Part shown: positions 7,298-16,300 of the stretch, piece after piece
Layout: each line of letters starts with the position of its first letter
Numbering within the stretch: the stretch's first letter is position 1
From: Oligoflexales bacterium
Lineage (GTDB): Bacteria; Bdellovibrionota_B; Oligoflexia; Oligoflexales; RGVZ01
Reading direction: 5' to 3'
DNA: 64,000 nt
Assembly: GCA_947445775.1 (NCBI GenBank)
Contig: CANFEB010000001.1
Coordinates: 16,484 to 80,483 of the forward strand
The notes under the pieces: model-generated
The model's database searches: none
The model's input: only the letters and a program-made list of their open reading frames with translations
What the model was told of the DNA's origin: nothing
Program-made: the position numbers and the translations under genes

Positions 7298-9462
7298 AGC
7301 CAACCCTCGTGGCGCAGCAGCGCCTGCGGCTCAGGTTTGCGACCGCGGAACTCGATAAAAAGTTCCATCGGATGGCGGCTGCCACCCTGAGCCAAAATCA
7401 CTTTGCGGAATTTTTGACCGACAGCAGCAACCGATGCTTCGTTATCAAGGCCAGCCTCCTCGAAGGCTGCAAATGCGTCGGCACTCAAAACCTCGGCCCA
7501 TTTATAACTATAATATCCGGCAGAATAGCCGCCCGCGAAAATATGACTGAACGAACAGAGAAACTTGTTTTCCGGATGCGGCGCCATGACACCGGCACGG
7601 GCCATATGCCGGTTTTGAACTTCAAAGGGGCTCACATTTCCAGCCGGATCAAACTCCTCGTGAAGCTCCAAGTCCGCTAAAGCAAACTGTAATTGCCGTA
7701 TCGCCATCGACCCTGAACGGTACGTCCGCGACGCCATGATTTTCTCGATGTAATGCTCTGGCAGGACGGCGCCAGATTGGTAGTGACGCGCCAACCCCTT
7801 CAAGGTCGGAACGTGATACAGCCAATTTTCCATAAATTGACTCGGAAGTTCCACGGCATCCCATTCAACATTGTTGATTCCGGCTGCCTCGGAATGTGGC
7901 ACCTCGCTCAGCATGTGGTGCAGGCCGTGACCAAATTCATGAAAGAGAGTCCGAACCTGATCAAAAGTCATCAGCCCCGGCGTCTCGCCGACGGGGGGCG
8001 TTCCATTACATACCAGATGGGCCACAGGAATTTGCAGGCCCGTGGGGGACTGCCAGCGGTCGAGGCACCCGGCCATCCACGCTCCGCCCTTCTTGTTTTG
8101 AGGGCGCGAATAAGGATCCAGGAAAAATGATGCGATGTGTTTCCCAACGTCGTCGTAAATTTTGAAAAAGCGAACGTCGGCATGCCATATATGTGCCTCG
8201 CCATCCCCAGGCCGGACATCGACACCAAAGAGCTTCTTTACCAGACTAAACAGGCCATCCAGTGCTCTCTCCAAGGGAAAGTAAGGGCGTAGTTCTTCTT
8301 CCGAATACTGATACCTGGCTTCCTTCACGCGCTCCGCCCAAAAGGCAATATCCCAATGACAAAGCTCTGCCATTGGCTTGCCATCAAGACCAGCATGGGC
8401 TGCGCGAAAGGCCTTTATCTCCTCCAAGTCACGACGCGCCGCTGGCTGTGCGGCACCAAGAATTTTTTCAAGAAGTTCCCGGACTTCGCTGACCGAAGCC
8501 GCCATTTTGCTGGACAGGCTCAATGCCGCAAAAGTTTTGAATCCAAGCAAATTCGCCTTTTCACGGCGCAAGCGCAAAAGGTCGTGGATCAAAGGCGTGT
8601 TGTCGCGTTCGCCAAAGGACGCGCGCTTGATGCTGGCCAAGTACAACTTCTCGCGCAAATCAGGACGTTTGCTGAATTCCATAAAAGGAATAAAACTCGG
8701 ACCATCCATGGTGATGGCCCATGGCCCGGCTTTCAAATCGATTTTTAAATTGGCCTCGGACGGGTCTTTATCGGCGGCCTTGTTGCGTCGGGCGTATTCA
8801 TGGGCAGCAAGTTCTAGGACATGATCAGGCAATCCATCAACATCGGACTGGTTCAACAAATTCATCGCATAATCTTTGGTCGCATCAAGAAGCTGATTGG
8901 AAAATTTCGTTGCCAGCTGCGACAACTGTTTTTCAACCTCATTGAACCTTTGGCGCGCCGCCCCCGTCAGATCCACGCCGGATTGCTCGGCGGCAAGAAG
9001 TCGCTTGTCGATTATCCGCTGTTGCAGCTTGCTCAGCTTGCTCCACGCAGCAGCATCGCCACGCCAGGATTTAAGCCCCTGATAAACTGCTGTGTTTTGG
9101 CCAAGACGCAAATCGAGGTCGACCATGATTGGCAGCGCTTCGTCGTAGGCCTTGCGAAGTTCCGGTGAATTAAACACACCAAACAAATGAGTGACGGGGG
9201 ACCACGCTGAGTTGATCGTGGCGCCCACGGCCTCCAATGGCACCATAATCGCTTCCCAGGATTTCGATTCGAGGGAATTCGAGGTCCCTTCAAGATTTTT
9301 CACCAAAGCAGCCATTCGGACTTCCGTCTGCTGCACCAGCCATTTCACGGCAGGAACAACGTGGTCCGGGGCGATACGTGAATAGGCGGGCAATTGGCCA
9401 GGGCCACGCGAGGCTGCTTCGATCAGTGGGTTTTTTAAGTTCAGCTCACTGGAATTGTCCAT
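7294..9462 (-). CDS. prlC: Oligopeptidase A-type M3 metallopeptidase
   Basis: This 722-aa cytosolic zinc peptidase degrades short peptides, including cleaved signal peptides in E. coli. The M3 zinc motif HEFGH sits in TLFHEFGHGLHHML, and the third ligand glutamate follows about 25 residues later in NNVEWDAVELPSQ. Other M3 features are FFLDPYSRP and the C-terminal YYSYKWAEVLSADAF. The length is close to the family's 680-720. The ATG has GGGGG about 6 bases before it. It heads a two-gene unit with the HAD-DUF4286 fusion through an ATGA overlap. Confidence 0.95.
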   Translation of the reverse strand: MDNSSELNLKNPLIEAASRGPGQLPAYSRIAPDHVVPAVKWLVQQTEVRMAALVKNLEGTSNSLESKSWEAIMVPLEAVGATINSAWSPVTHLFGVFNSPELRKAYDEALPIMVDLDLRLGQNTAVYQGLKSWRGDAAAWSKLSKLQQRIIDKRLLAAEQSGVDLTGAARQRFNEVEKQLSQLATKFSNQLLDATKDYAMNLLNQSDVDGLPDHVLELAAHEYARRNKAADKDPSEANLKIDLKAGPWAITMDGPSFIPFMEFSKRPDLREKLYLASIKRASFGERDNTPLIHDLLRLRREKANLLGFKTFAALSLSSKMAASVSEVRELLEKILGAAQPAARRDLEEIKAFRAAHAGLDGKPMAELCHWDIAFWAERVKEARYQYSEEELRPYFPLERALDGLFSLVKKLFGVDVRPGDGEAHIWHADVRFFKIYDDVGKHIASFFLDPYSRPQNKKGGAWMAGCLDRWQSPTGLQIPVAHLVCNGTPPVGETPGLMTFDQVRTLFHEFGHGLHHMLSEVPHSEAAGINNVEWDAVELPSQFMENWLYHVPTLKGLARHYQSGAVLPEHYIEKIMASRTYRSGSMAIRQLQFALADLELHEEFDPAGNVSPFEVQNRHMARAGVMAPHPENKFLCSFSHIFAGGYSAGYYSYKWAEVLSADAFAAFEEAGLDNEASVAAVGQKFRKVILAQGGSRHPMELFIEFRGRKPEPQALLRHEGWL

Positions 9463-9595
9463 GATGGCCCCCGTTGCAGCAACTTCCCTGACAGAGGGGG
9501 AGATTGCCTAAATTATTATCACAGCTCCCAAACCTTATGCCAAAGGCTGGGTTACCCAATTAAGATATTTGAAAACGATCAAGGGAACCAGACAC

Positions 9596-10124
9596 ATGAC
9601 CAAAATCGATAAAAAGAACCCCAGCTTCATGCGATCTTTGTGTATGGGAAAAATTTTAGAGGACCTGATCGTTCCCTTTCCGGTCATGAAAAAGACTTCT
9701 GCGAGTGGGACTTAAAGGGTGAAATGATCGCCGCATCAGCCACGACAAATTTAGCGGGATTCACCTGTCGATAAAAGCCCACACCGAGACTTATGAACAG
9801 TTGACAGCTGGCCTTGCGGGTGCAGTCAACAGGATTTTGCGCAAACACAGCAAAAACCTCATTGAAAAGCAATTTGCGACCCGTCGCCTTGCCGACATCA
9901 TGATCGACATGTTCGTGTTGGCCTGCGTCATTAGTCGCGTCAGTTCTGCCGTGAGGGAAAAAGGCGAGAATGGCACACTACACGCAAGTGAAATCCTTTC
10001 GGCATTTAATTGGCAAGTTTGAAGGCGCGTCGCAGAAAATTTAAGCCGGATCGATGACAACGATGATGAGGCCATTAAATCTTTGGCTGACTACGCCGTT
10101 GAAACTGAAGGGTATGATTGCTGG
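9596..10124 (+). pseudogene. Acyl-CoA dehydrogenase relic with the middle deleted and a frameshift
   Basis: Three pieces line up with the two ends of a long-chain acyl-CoA dehydrogenase. From the ATG at 9596 to the stop at 9713-9715, a 39-residue frame contains PSFMRSLCMGKILEDLIVPF, like the family's N-terminus. Then a frame open from 9723 to the stop at 10020-10022 reads as the C-terminal helical part (IEKQFATRRLADIMIDMFVL). From 10023 the reading continues in another frame (NLSRIDDNDDEAIKSLADYA), typical of the last helix. The FAD and acyl-CoA domains that should lie between are gone. The whole 9463-10138 gap holds nothing else. Confidence 0.65.
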
Positions 10125-10138
10125 TCTCAGTCTCAGTC

Positions 10139-10762
10139 TCAGACCAAGCGGGCGACCGCAATCATTTGGCCACCAATCGGCAAATGCCAGCCGATGGGCC
10201 CCAGCTTGCGAAGTGGCGATTTCAAAAGTTCCAGCCTGTAGCCTGCGCGCTCAAGAAGAAAGCGCAATGAATACGGCTGAAGCAAAATCTTGTGTTGCTC
10301 ATCCTGGGCACCTGACCACAAACTTGGTTTAAGGATTCTCTCCCACGACATCACATTGGGGGTTGTCAGGACTAGACGCCCGCCCGGGTTCAGAATCCGT
10401 CCGATGGATTTCAAAGTAGTCCAGGGACTTTCCACGTGTTCCAAAAAATCAAACGCCGTGACCATATCCACGCGCACACCACCAGCAGCTGCCCGGATGT
10501 GCTCGGGCCATTCCGCGCAGTTCAAATCCAACTTCAAAAACTTGTATCCGGCATTGGTGTCGGGGTTGAGCCCGCCCTTAAAATCACGGTCGACAATGTC
10601 CACACCAATAGAAGTCCGGACGCCGCGATCGACCAAAGCCCGCCCTAGCCCGCCGGCGCCGCAGCCAAGATCAACGTGCATGCCAATATTAAGTGGCACG
10701 CGGGAGCGTTCAAGCCACCACAAATGATCTCGATCACTGGATGTTAATTCATCTTGCATCAT
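10139..10762 (-). CDS. Class I SAM-dependent methyltransferase, UbiG/COQ3-like
   Basis: This is a 207-aa methyltransferase of the Methyltransf_11/23 type. The SAM-binding glycine motif is HVDLGCGAGGLGRAL, followed by an acidic end of strand 2 (IGVDIVD), a motif-II region FDFLEHVESP and the LNPGGRLVLTTPN strand typical of UbiG-like enzymes. The frame extends upstream to 10930, but the tandem ATGs at 10762 and 10759 start just before MQDELTSSDRDHLWW, which reads as a natural N-terminus, and the extension would overlap the divergent gene. The substrate cannot be told. The gene's 3' end borders the acyl-CoA dehydrogenase relic. Confidence 0.75.
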   Translation of the reverse strand: MMQDELTSSDRDHLWWLERSRVPLNIGMHVDLGCGAGGLGRALVDRGVRTSIGVDIVDRDFKGGLNPDTNAGYKFLKLDLNCAEWPEHIRAAAGGVRVDMVTAFDFLEHVESPWTTLKSIGRILNPGGRLVLTTPNVMSWERILKPSLWSGAQDEQHKILLQPYSLRFLLERAGYRLELLKSPLRKLGPIGWHLPIGGQMIAVARLV

Positions 10763-10914
10763 GACTTGAAAACCTAGCACAGGTTCGAAAAAAAAACACG
10801 CCGAAGAGATCTCATTGAAGCCATTGTCGTAAGGGTCTAGGAATGGCACAATCCGGGGTGAGGTTTTTGTCCAATCTCTCCGAACCCGTATATTTCCAGT
10901 GCAAAAGGACCCTG

Positions 10915-13074
10915 ATGGCTTCCCAAGCAAAACTCAAAAAACTAATCGTTTCGAAAGACGGCGGTATCATTGTTGCCCACCCGTCGAGTTCCATCCGTGG
11001 GCAGATCGTCAACATACTGAAAGACCTTGGGTTCACGGCCATCACCGGCGTCTCGGACATTCCTGAGGTGGCCCAACTTTTGAATGACGCCGCACATACC
11101 AGTCCGCCTCCAGCCTGGGTACTGACCGCATTATTTGCTGATGAAAAGTTCAATGCCCTGCAGCTGGGTCGGCTGATCAACGACACGCCCCAGTTACAAG
11201 CCCTTGCCTGGTCACTGATCACGAGCCAAGATGAAGCCTACGCCATTCCGTATGCCATTGAAAACGGAGTGCTGTCCTGGCATACCGCCGAGAAATTCTC
11301 TTTAGGGAACGCGATCCACGAGGAAATCATTGCGCTTTTCGATCTTGCTGGACGGCTCAAATTCGAAACCGATCTCATTTCTCTGGTCTACACAAGATTA
11401 TTTCTCAAGATTTCGGACTCCTACGAGAGCCTACTTAAACTCACTGGCTCCATGGTTGAATTGAGACCTGACAACTCGGAATTTTTGTTTAATTACGCCG
11501 ATGCCATGGTTCTAAACAATCAAGTCGACTCCGCCAGAAAATTTGCGACCAGGGCTTTTTGGGCCGACAAGAATCTCATCCCGCGAGCCGGCGAATTAGT
11601 GGAGCTCGACGGAACTCCCATTTTCAATGACGAAGAGATCAAGTCATTGGGGTCATCAAGTTCATCGGTGTTGAGCGCCTTTGGCCTTTCCAGATGCATG
11701 ATTGTGGATCCAGATGCTGCAGCCCGCAAACACTTGCGATCCGCACTTGAAGGCATGGGCATTCAGGAAGTTCTGGAATTTGAAGATGGCCTGGCGGCCT
11801 GGGAGTACCTGAAAACCCAAAGCGCCAATACACTTCTGATTTGCGAATGGAAATTACCGAAACTCTCCGCTATGGCCCTGCTGCAGCGCATGCGCCAGCA
11901 GGGTATCCACGGTGTGCCGGTGATCATCTCCAGCGCCCAGCTAGGACCACAGGACAAAGGACTCTTGGAAGAGCTTGGATCTGCGGTGCTCCTGCAAAAA
12001 CCCCTTTCCCTCGAATCGTTGGACGCCAACATCCGGATTGCAGTCAAAGAAGAAAATCTTCCCTCGTCATTCAAGGGTGTCATCCGCAAGGTACGGGGTC
12101 TTCTACGCAAAAATGACGTTGTCGAGGCAAAAAAACTTTGGGACGTTTCGATCGCTGAAATGCTGGTTCCTGGTTCTGAGAAAAAAATGGTTGCTGCCGA
12201 AATCTTGATGGCCGAGGGCAAACTCGAAGAAGCCTACGCGGAAGTCCAAATTTCGGCTGCCATGGGCGCGCGTGGCGCCTATTTCTTTAATCTTCTAGGT
12301 AAGATTACCTTCGCCCTTGGCGACTTCGACAGTTCAGCCACTTGGTTCTACAAGGCAAACAAGATAGTTCCGATCAACATTGATCGCCTCACAGAACTTG
12401 CAACCGTGGAAATGCACCGCGGTGATATCGACAAGGCCACTGAAGTCGCAGGAGACGCCGCTAAAATTGACGCTTTAAATCCGAAAGTGATTGAGACTCA
12501 TGCCATGGTCGCCTTGGAAAAGGGTGATTCCGAAGAGGCCGCGGCCATCATGGCTGAACTCAATGATTTGATGAACATCGTCTCCCATCTGAACAACCGC
12601 GCCGTGGCCATGGCATGGCAGGGCGATCACGACAAAGGCATCGCCCTTTACCGCGAGGCACTGATTGCAGCCCCGAATGGCTCTAGTGATAACCAGAACT
12701 CTTTTGCTACGTCTGTGGCCTACAATTTGGCGTTGGCGCTTGCCCGCAAGGGTGATCTGGAATCCGCTGAAAAAACTATCGCGGGCCTCAAGCTTGATGA
12801 TTTGAATGCGCTTGACGACCGCTTGTCCTCAAAAATTGGTGGTTTCAAAAAGCGCGTCAAGGAAGCCATCAAGACCGGGGCCAAAATCGAAATCGAAACA
12901 CCCAAGACCAGTGATGTGTCTAAAAAGCGAATTCAGAATCTAGCCAATGCCTCGAAAGCGGCAATTGCCAAGGCCGGAAATCTTGCGAAAAGCATGCAAG
13001 TTTTTGGCACCATCGACTACCGGTCGTTGAAATTGACGGAAAAAAAACTTCGTTTTAAGCCAAAGAAAACCTAA
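10915..13074 (+). CDS. Pseudo-receiver / TPR protein (719 aa)
   Basis: Two response-regulator receiver folds are followed by TPR-like helical repeats. Domain 1 (about 15-140) has lost the acidic pair and the acceptor. Domain 2 (about 260-390) keeps the acidic residues in MIVDPDAAARK (D265, D267), a Ser at the switch position and K362 in LLQKPLS, but the phospho-acceptor is Glu (E311 in ICEWKLP), so it cannot be an aspartyl-phosphate and may mimic one. Residues about 400-680 carry TPRs. The start at 10915 has AAGGA 7 bases upstream; the frame open from 10843 has none. It stands alone, with no kinase next to it. I infer a scaffold or signal-integration role. Confidence 0.78.
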   Translation: MASQAKLKKLIVSKDGGIIVAHPSSSIRGQIVNILKDLGFTAITGVSDIPEVAQLLNDAAHTSPPPAWVLTALFADEKFNALQLGRLINDTPQLQALAWSLITSQDEAYAIPYAIENGVLSWHTAEKFSLGNAIHEEIIALFDLAGRLKFETDLISLVYTRLFLKISDSYESLLKLTGSMVELRPDNSEFLFNYADAMVLNNQVDSARKFATRAFWADKNLIPRAGELVELDGTPIFNDEEIKSLGSSSSSVLSAFGLSRCMIVDPDAAARKHLRSALEGMGIQEVLEFEDGLAAWEYLKTQSANTLLICEWKLPKLSAMALLQRMRQQGIHGVPVIISSAQLGPQDKGLLEELGSAVLLQKPLSLESLDANIRIAVKEENLPSSFKGVIRKVRGLLRKNDVVEAKKLWDVSIAEMLVPGSEKKMVAAEILMAEGKLEEAYAEVQISAAMGARGAYFFNLLGKITFALGDFDSSATWFYKANKIVPINIDRLTELATVEMHRGDIDKATEVAGDAAKIDALNPKVIETHAMVALEKGDSEEAAAIMAELNDLMNIVSHLNNRAVAMAWQGDHDKGIALYREALIAAPNGSSDNQNSFATSVAYNLALALARKGDLESAEKTIAGLKLDDLNALDDRLSSKIGGFKKRVKEAIKTGAKIEIETPKTSDVSKKRIQNLANASKAAIAKAGNLAKSMQVFGTIDYRSLKLTEKKLRFKPKKT

Positions 13075-13099
13075 ACCTCTCGATCAAAGGCCTAAACCA

Positions 13100-14095
13100 A
13101 TGCGCGCTGCTATCCTTGAAACTTTTTCCAGTCCTGCAGGCCTTCGCGTCACAGAAATTCCGACGCCAAAACCAAAACGCGGCGAAGTCCTCGTCAAGGT
13201 CATCAGTTCACCCGTCAACCCTTCGGATGTCCTGTACTGTTCAGGTCTTTATGGCACCCGTCAAAAATTGCCTGTAACTCCAGGCTTTGAAGGATGCGGC
13301 ACGGTGGTGGCTTCCGGTGGCGGCCTCATGGCAGACCGCCTTCTTGGCAAAAGGGTTGCCGGTAGCGTCCAGGCCGGAAACGGGTTTTGGGCTCAATATG
13401 TGGTTTTGAAGGCTGCCGAAACCATGGTCATGCCCGGTCATATCAGCGATGAATCAGCGGCGTCAGCCCTCGTGAATCCGTTGTCTGCAGTTGCTCTAAT
13501 CCGACCAGTTGTAAAGGGCTGCCACCGGGCCATGATCCAAACCGCGGCGGCCTCGCAACTGGGCCGCATGATCATGCGGTTGGCTGAGGGCCACAATTTT
13601 CCTCTTATCAATATTGTGCATCGTCAGGGTCTTGTCGATGAGTTGAAAGGGCAGGGGGCCCGCTACGTTCTCGACAGCAGCGCGGCAAACTTCACGGAAA
13701 CATTGAAAGCAATGGCTAAAGATCTCAACGCGACCTGGGCCGCTGACGCTGTTGCCGGCAGCATGACGGGGACCTTGGCTGAGTGCATGCCCCAGGGCAG
13801 TCATATTAATGTCTATGGAGTTCTTTCTGGTGAGGGCAGCGCCTTGAACCCTGGAGATTTGATTTTCCGCGGGCAAACGGTGCAGGGTTTTTGGCTGGCC
13901 AATGAATTCAAGGATCGCAGCCCGCTGGGCCTGATCAAGATTGCCATGCGCATGAGGGCTGCAACTAAATTGCTCGGCACAGATTTGAAAAGCGTTGCCC
14001 AGGGTCATGTGAAGCTTGAAGAGATGGCAACAAAACTGCCTGATCTTTTGAAGTCCGCCAGCAAGGGCAAGGTCTACATCACGCCGAACGCTTGA
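13100..14095 (+). CDS. Zinc-free MDR oxidoreductase (quinone reductase / MECR-like)
   Basis: This 331-aa medium-chain dehydrogenase/reductase has an N-terminal GroES-like domain (GEVLVKVISSPVNPSDV, TPGFEGCGTV) and a Rossmann domain from about residue 130. The catalytic and structural zinc cysteines of alcohol dehydrogenases are absent, as in NADPH:quinone oxidoreductases and mitochondrial-type 2-enoyl thioester reductases. The dinucleotide motif is altered (TAAASQLGRM instead of GxGxxG), which is normal in the MECR branch. AAAGG precedes the ATG by about 10 bases. Its 3' end overlaps the convergent fliN by 17 bases. Confidence 0.82.
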   Translation: MRAAILETFSSPAGLRVTEIPTPKPKRGEVLVKVISSPVNPSDVLYCSGLYGTRQKLPVTPGFEGCGTVVASGGGLMADRLLGKRVAGSVQAGNGFWAQYVVLKAAETMVMPGHISDESAASALVNPLSAVALIRPVVKGCHRAMIQTAAASQLGRMIMRLAEGHNFPLINIVHRQGLVDELKGQGARYVLDSSAANFTETLKAMAKDLNATWAADAVAGSMTGTLAECMPQGSHINVYGVLSGEGSALNPGDLIFRGQTVQGFWLANEFKDRSPLGLIKIAMRMRAATKLLGTDLKSVAQGHVKLEEMATKLPDLLKSASKGKVYITPNA

Positions 14096-14438
14096 CATCG
14101 TCTTGAGCAGATTTGCTTCGGGCAATGACCTCGGTGACGCGAACTCCAACCTTCCCGTTGACGATCACGGCTTCTCCGTAAGCAAAAAGCCTGTCGTTCA
14201 CAAAAATTTTTAGTGGGTCATTAGCTCCGCCGTTTAAGGCGAGCATCTCCCCGGATTTTAATTTCAAAATATCCGCAAGCGGCAAGCGGGTTCGTCCGAT
14301 TTCGACGGTGATCTTGACGCGGACGTCCATAAGGGTTTCTGCGATGTCCCGATTGGGAGACGCCGCAGGAGAGGTCGCAGGAGAGGTCGCAGAAGACGCG
14401 CCGGGAGATTGGTTTGCTTCTTTTTTAATGATGGTCAA
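14079..14438 (-). CDS. fliN: Flagellar motor switch protein FliN (TTG start)
   Basis: FliN is part of the C-ring that sets motor direction and aids export. The C-terminal 75 residues of this 119-aa protein are a SpoA domain: DVRVKITVEIGRTRLPLAD, LKLKSGEMLALN and the closing GKVGVRVTEVI. Before it lies a Ser/Ala/Pro-rich linker encoded by 12-base tandem repeats. The frame opens with TTG at 14436-14438, six bases after a run of six Gs that would serve as Shine-Dalgarno. Both lie inside or just after a terminator-like hairpin, so initiation is probably structure-controlled. No other flagellar gene is adjacent. Confidence 0.82.
   Translation of the reverse strand: MTIIKKEANQSPGASSATSPATSPAASPNRDIAETLMDVRVKITVEIGRTRLPLADILKLKSGEMLALNGGANDPLKIFVNDRLFAYGEAVIVNGKVGVRVTEVIARSKSAQDDVKRSA
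14356..14403. repeat. 12-base tandem repeat in the fliN linker
   Basis: About four 12-base units (14356-14367, 14368-14379, 14380-14391, 14392-14403) share a GGAGAxGxCGCA pattern; the middle two are identical. They encode the SxAT/AASP linker before the SpoA domain. Units are whole codons, so gain or loss keeps the frame. Confidence 0.75.
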
Positions 14439-14483
14439 AAAAATCCCCCCTTCTTCGATATCTATCGGAAGAAGGGGGGATTT
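14434..14483 (-). terminator. Strong hairpin with U-run between the thiolase and fliN
   Basis: A perfect 16-bp stem (14441-14456 with 14468-14483) with an 11-base loop is followed on the minus strand by seven Ts (14437-14443 partly in the stem). This is a textbook rho-independent terminator for the thiolase transcript. The 3' arm carries the G-run that is the only Shine-Dalgarno for fliN, and the fliN TTG lies in the T-run, so it also works as a candidate attenuator. Confidence 0.85.
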
Positions 14484-14600
14484 ATTGAGCCGGGAAGCTC
14501 ATTTGATTTGCAGTTCGGGCCCCGCGGGCCCAGGACAATTATTTGTCACATTTAGGGGGGCTGCCCGTCATTCTAAGGCAAAGCCCCGTCATTCCTCGGA

Positions 14601-15776
14601 TTAAACAACCTCGACGATCACCGCACTGGCCTCGCCACCCCCAATACACAAAGTCGCCAGGCCGCGGCGTTTGCCCGCAGCACGCAGCGCGTGGATCAAG
14701 GTGACCAGCACCCGGGTTCCACTGGCACCGATTGGATGGCCGATGGCCACCGCGCCGCCATGAATGTTGACCTTGTCATGGGGGATTTCAAGGTCACGCA
14801 TGGCCGCCATGGGCACGACGGCAAATGCTTCGTTGATCTCAAACAGGTCAATGTCACTGACTGACATTTTGGCCTTGTGCAAAACCTTGCGGATGCATTC
14901 GACGGGAGCCGTGGTGAACCATGATGGATCCTGCGCATGGGATGCCTGGGCTATGATCCGGACCAAGGGCTTCAAGTTGAGTTCCTTGGCTTTTTCATCA
15001 CTGCAAGCAACCACCAGAGCAGCGCCATCGTTAATGGACGAGGCATTTCCTGCCGTAATTGTACCGGCCTTATCAAAAGCCGGGCGCAGCTCAGGAAGCT
15101 TGGTCAGCTCAGCAGCAAAGGGCTCCTCATCCCTTTCCACCATGACGGGGCCTTTGCGTCCCGGGACTTCGATGGCAACCACCTCATTTTTGAAATGGCC
15201 GCTTTCCCAGGCATTACGGGCCCGCGCATAACTTTCCAAAGCGAACTTGTCCTGATCCTCGCGGGAGAACTTGTATTCCTTGGCGCACAGCTCGCCGCAA
15301 TTTCCCATGGCCACATTGCCATAGGGATCCCACAGGCCGTCCCACTGCATGTGGTCCTTGGCCTCAACGGCACCGAACTTGTAGCCGGCCCGGGAATTCA
15401 TCAACAAATGGGGAGCTTGAGTCATGTTTTCCTGGCCGCCAGCAAAAATCACTTTGGCATCGCCAAGGCGAATAGCCTGATCAGCCATCATGACGGCCTT
15501 CAGTCCGCTGCCGCAAACGCGGTTGATGGTGGTCGCGCAAACGGACTTGGGCAATCCGCCGTAAATCGCCGCCTGACGCGCGGGGGCTTGGCCAACTCCG
15601 GCAGTCAGGACATTGCCCATAATGATTTCATCGACCTTTGCTGGGTCAATCATGGTTTTGGCAAGGGCATCTTTGACCAGGGCTGCGCCAAGACGCGAAG
15701 CCGACAAACTGGAAAACGCGCCACTCAGCTTGCCAACCGGGGTACGACCTGCATAAACGATTACTGTGTGACTCAC
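14601..15776 (-). CDS. atoB: Acetyl-CoA C-acetyltransferase (thiolase)
   Basis: This 391-aa biosynthetic-type thiolase condenses or cleaves acetoacetyl-CoA. The acyl-accepting cysteine is in [15 protein letters not shown] (about residue 89), the catalytic histidine in [12 protein letters not shown], and the second cysteine in [10 protein letters not shown] at the C-terminus. The frame is open to 15857, but GTG at 15776 begins the standard [15 protein letters not shown]-terminus and has GGAGG 6 bases upstream, so I start there. It is followed by the 14434-14483 hairpin. No beta-oxidation partner is next to it; the only fatty-acid gene nearby is the decayed acyl-CoA dehydrogenase. Confidence 0.94.
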   Translation of the reverse strand: MSHTVIVYAGRTPVGKLSGAFSSLSASRLGAALVKDALAKTMIDPAKVDEIIMGNVLTAGVGQAPARQAAIYGGLPKSVCATTINRVCGSGLKAVMMADQAIRLGDAKVIFAGGQENMTQAPHLLMNSRAGYKFGAVEAKDHMQWDGLWDPYGNVAMGNCGELCAKEYKFSREDQDKFALESYARARNAWESGHFKNEVVAIEVPGRKGPVMVERDEEPFAAELTKLPELRPAFDKAGTITAGNASSINDGAALVVACSDEKAKELNLKPLVRIIAQASHAQDPSWFTTAPVECIRKVLHKAKMSVSDIDLFEINEAFAVVPMAAMRDLEIPHDKVNIHGGAVAIGHPIGASGTRVLVTLIHALRAAGKRRGLATLCIGGGEASAVIVEVV

Positions 15777-15906
15777 GATAAACCTCCGGCGATAAAATTC
15801 TGCCCCCAAGGCTACTGTTATGGCAGCGCGATTACTAGCCAGAACAGACGAAAACATTACGCCGGTTATCCGGCGGAGGTTCGCACTGACGCCGCTTGAA
15901 TGTCCC

Positions 15907-15933
15907 TTGACTTTTTGACCTCCTAGCCATAAT
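15907..15933 (+). promoter_or_regulatory. Possible sigma-70 promoter of the tRNA-Met gene
   Basis: TTGACT (15907-15912) and CATAAT (15928-15933) lie 44 bases before the mature tRNA start. The 15-base spacer is shorter than the ideal 17, so the assignment is tentative. Confidence 0.35.
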
Positions 15934-15976
15934 CCACCCCTTTGCGATGTTGCGTCCGCTGCACCGCAAGTGGTCT

Positions 15977-16053
15977 GGCGAGGTAGCTCAGATGGTTAGA
16001 GCGGTGGATTCATAACCCACAGGTCGGCGGTTCGATCCCGCCTCTCGCCACCA
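15977..16053 (+). tRNA. tRNA-Met (anticodon CAT, elongator type)
   Basis: A 77-base cloverleaf including an encoded CCA (16051-16053). The acceptor stem is GGCGAGG with TCTCGCC (one G-U), the D arm is GCTC/GAGC, the anticodon loop is TTCATAA, and the T arm is GGCGG-TTCGATC-CCGCC. The first pair is G-C, unlike initiator tRNA. A tRNA-Ile with a lysidine-modified CAT anticodon is the alternative, but the overall sequence looks closer to elongator Met genes. The anticodon stem has one A-C mismatch at 31-39. Confidence 0.9.
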
Positions 16054-16300
16054 AACCTGCGTGGCCGGTTTACACAAATTATTTACATTCTCGCCTTTTT
16101 TAGCCAGCTTGGTTGAACCTTAAACGGAGAATCAATGCTTAGAGATTAGTAGGCAAAAGAAACGCATTTCCCAACCCGTCACACCGCCTGCCGGCTCTCC
16201 TCTCCCACATTCGCACTTAAGAACCTCCACCACTTTTTGACGGAGGCGTGAATTCGGAGGCACTGGCATTAGTGCCAAAAATAAGGTATATTATTGGCAT
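16054..16300. promoter_or_regulatory. tRNA-to-ATPase gap with palindrome before AAA_14 copy 2
   Basis: This AT-leaning gap has no open frame of note. Near its end, GGCACTGGCATTAGTGCC (16258-16275) is an inverted repeat (GGCACT/AGTGCC), with a nested TGGCA/TGCCA pair. The TTGGCAT half recurs at 16294-16300 directly against the ATG at 16301. A TATATT box lies between. As in copy 1, the palindrome sits where a promoter should be and there is no good ribosome-binding site. The tRNA just upstream could have been an integration point, but I see no repeated tRNA 3' end. Confidence 0.5.

Noticed and set aside
15977..16300. tRNA-Met followed by an AT-rich ATPase as a possible integrated element
   Set aside because: No integrase and no repeated tRNA 3' end downstream were found.
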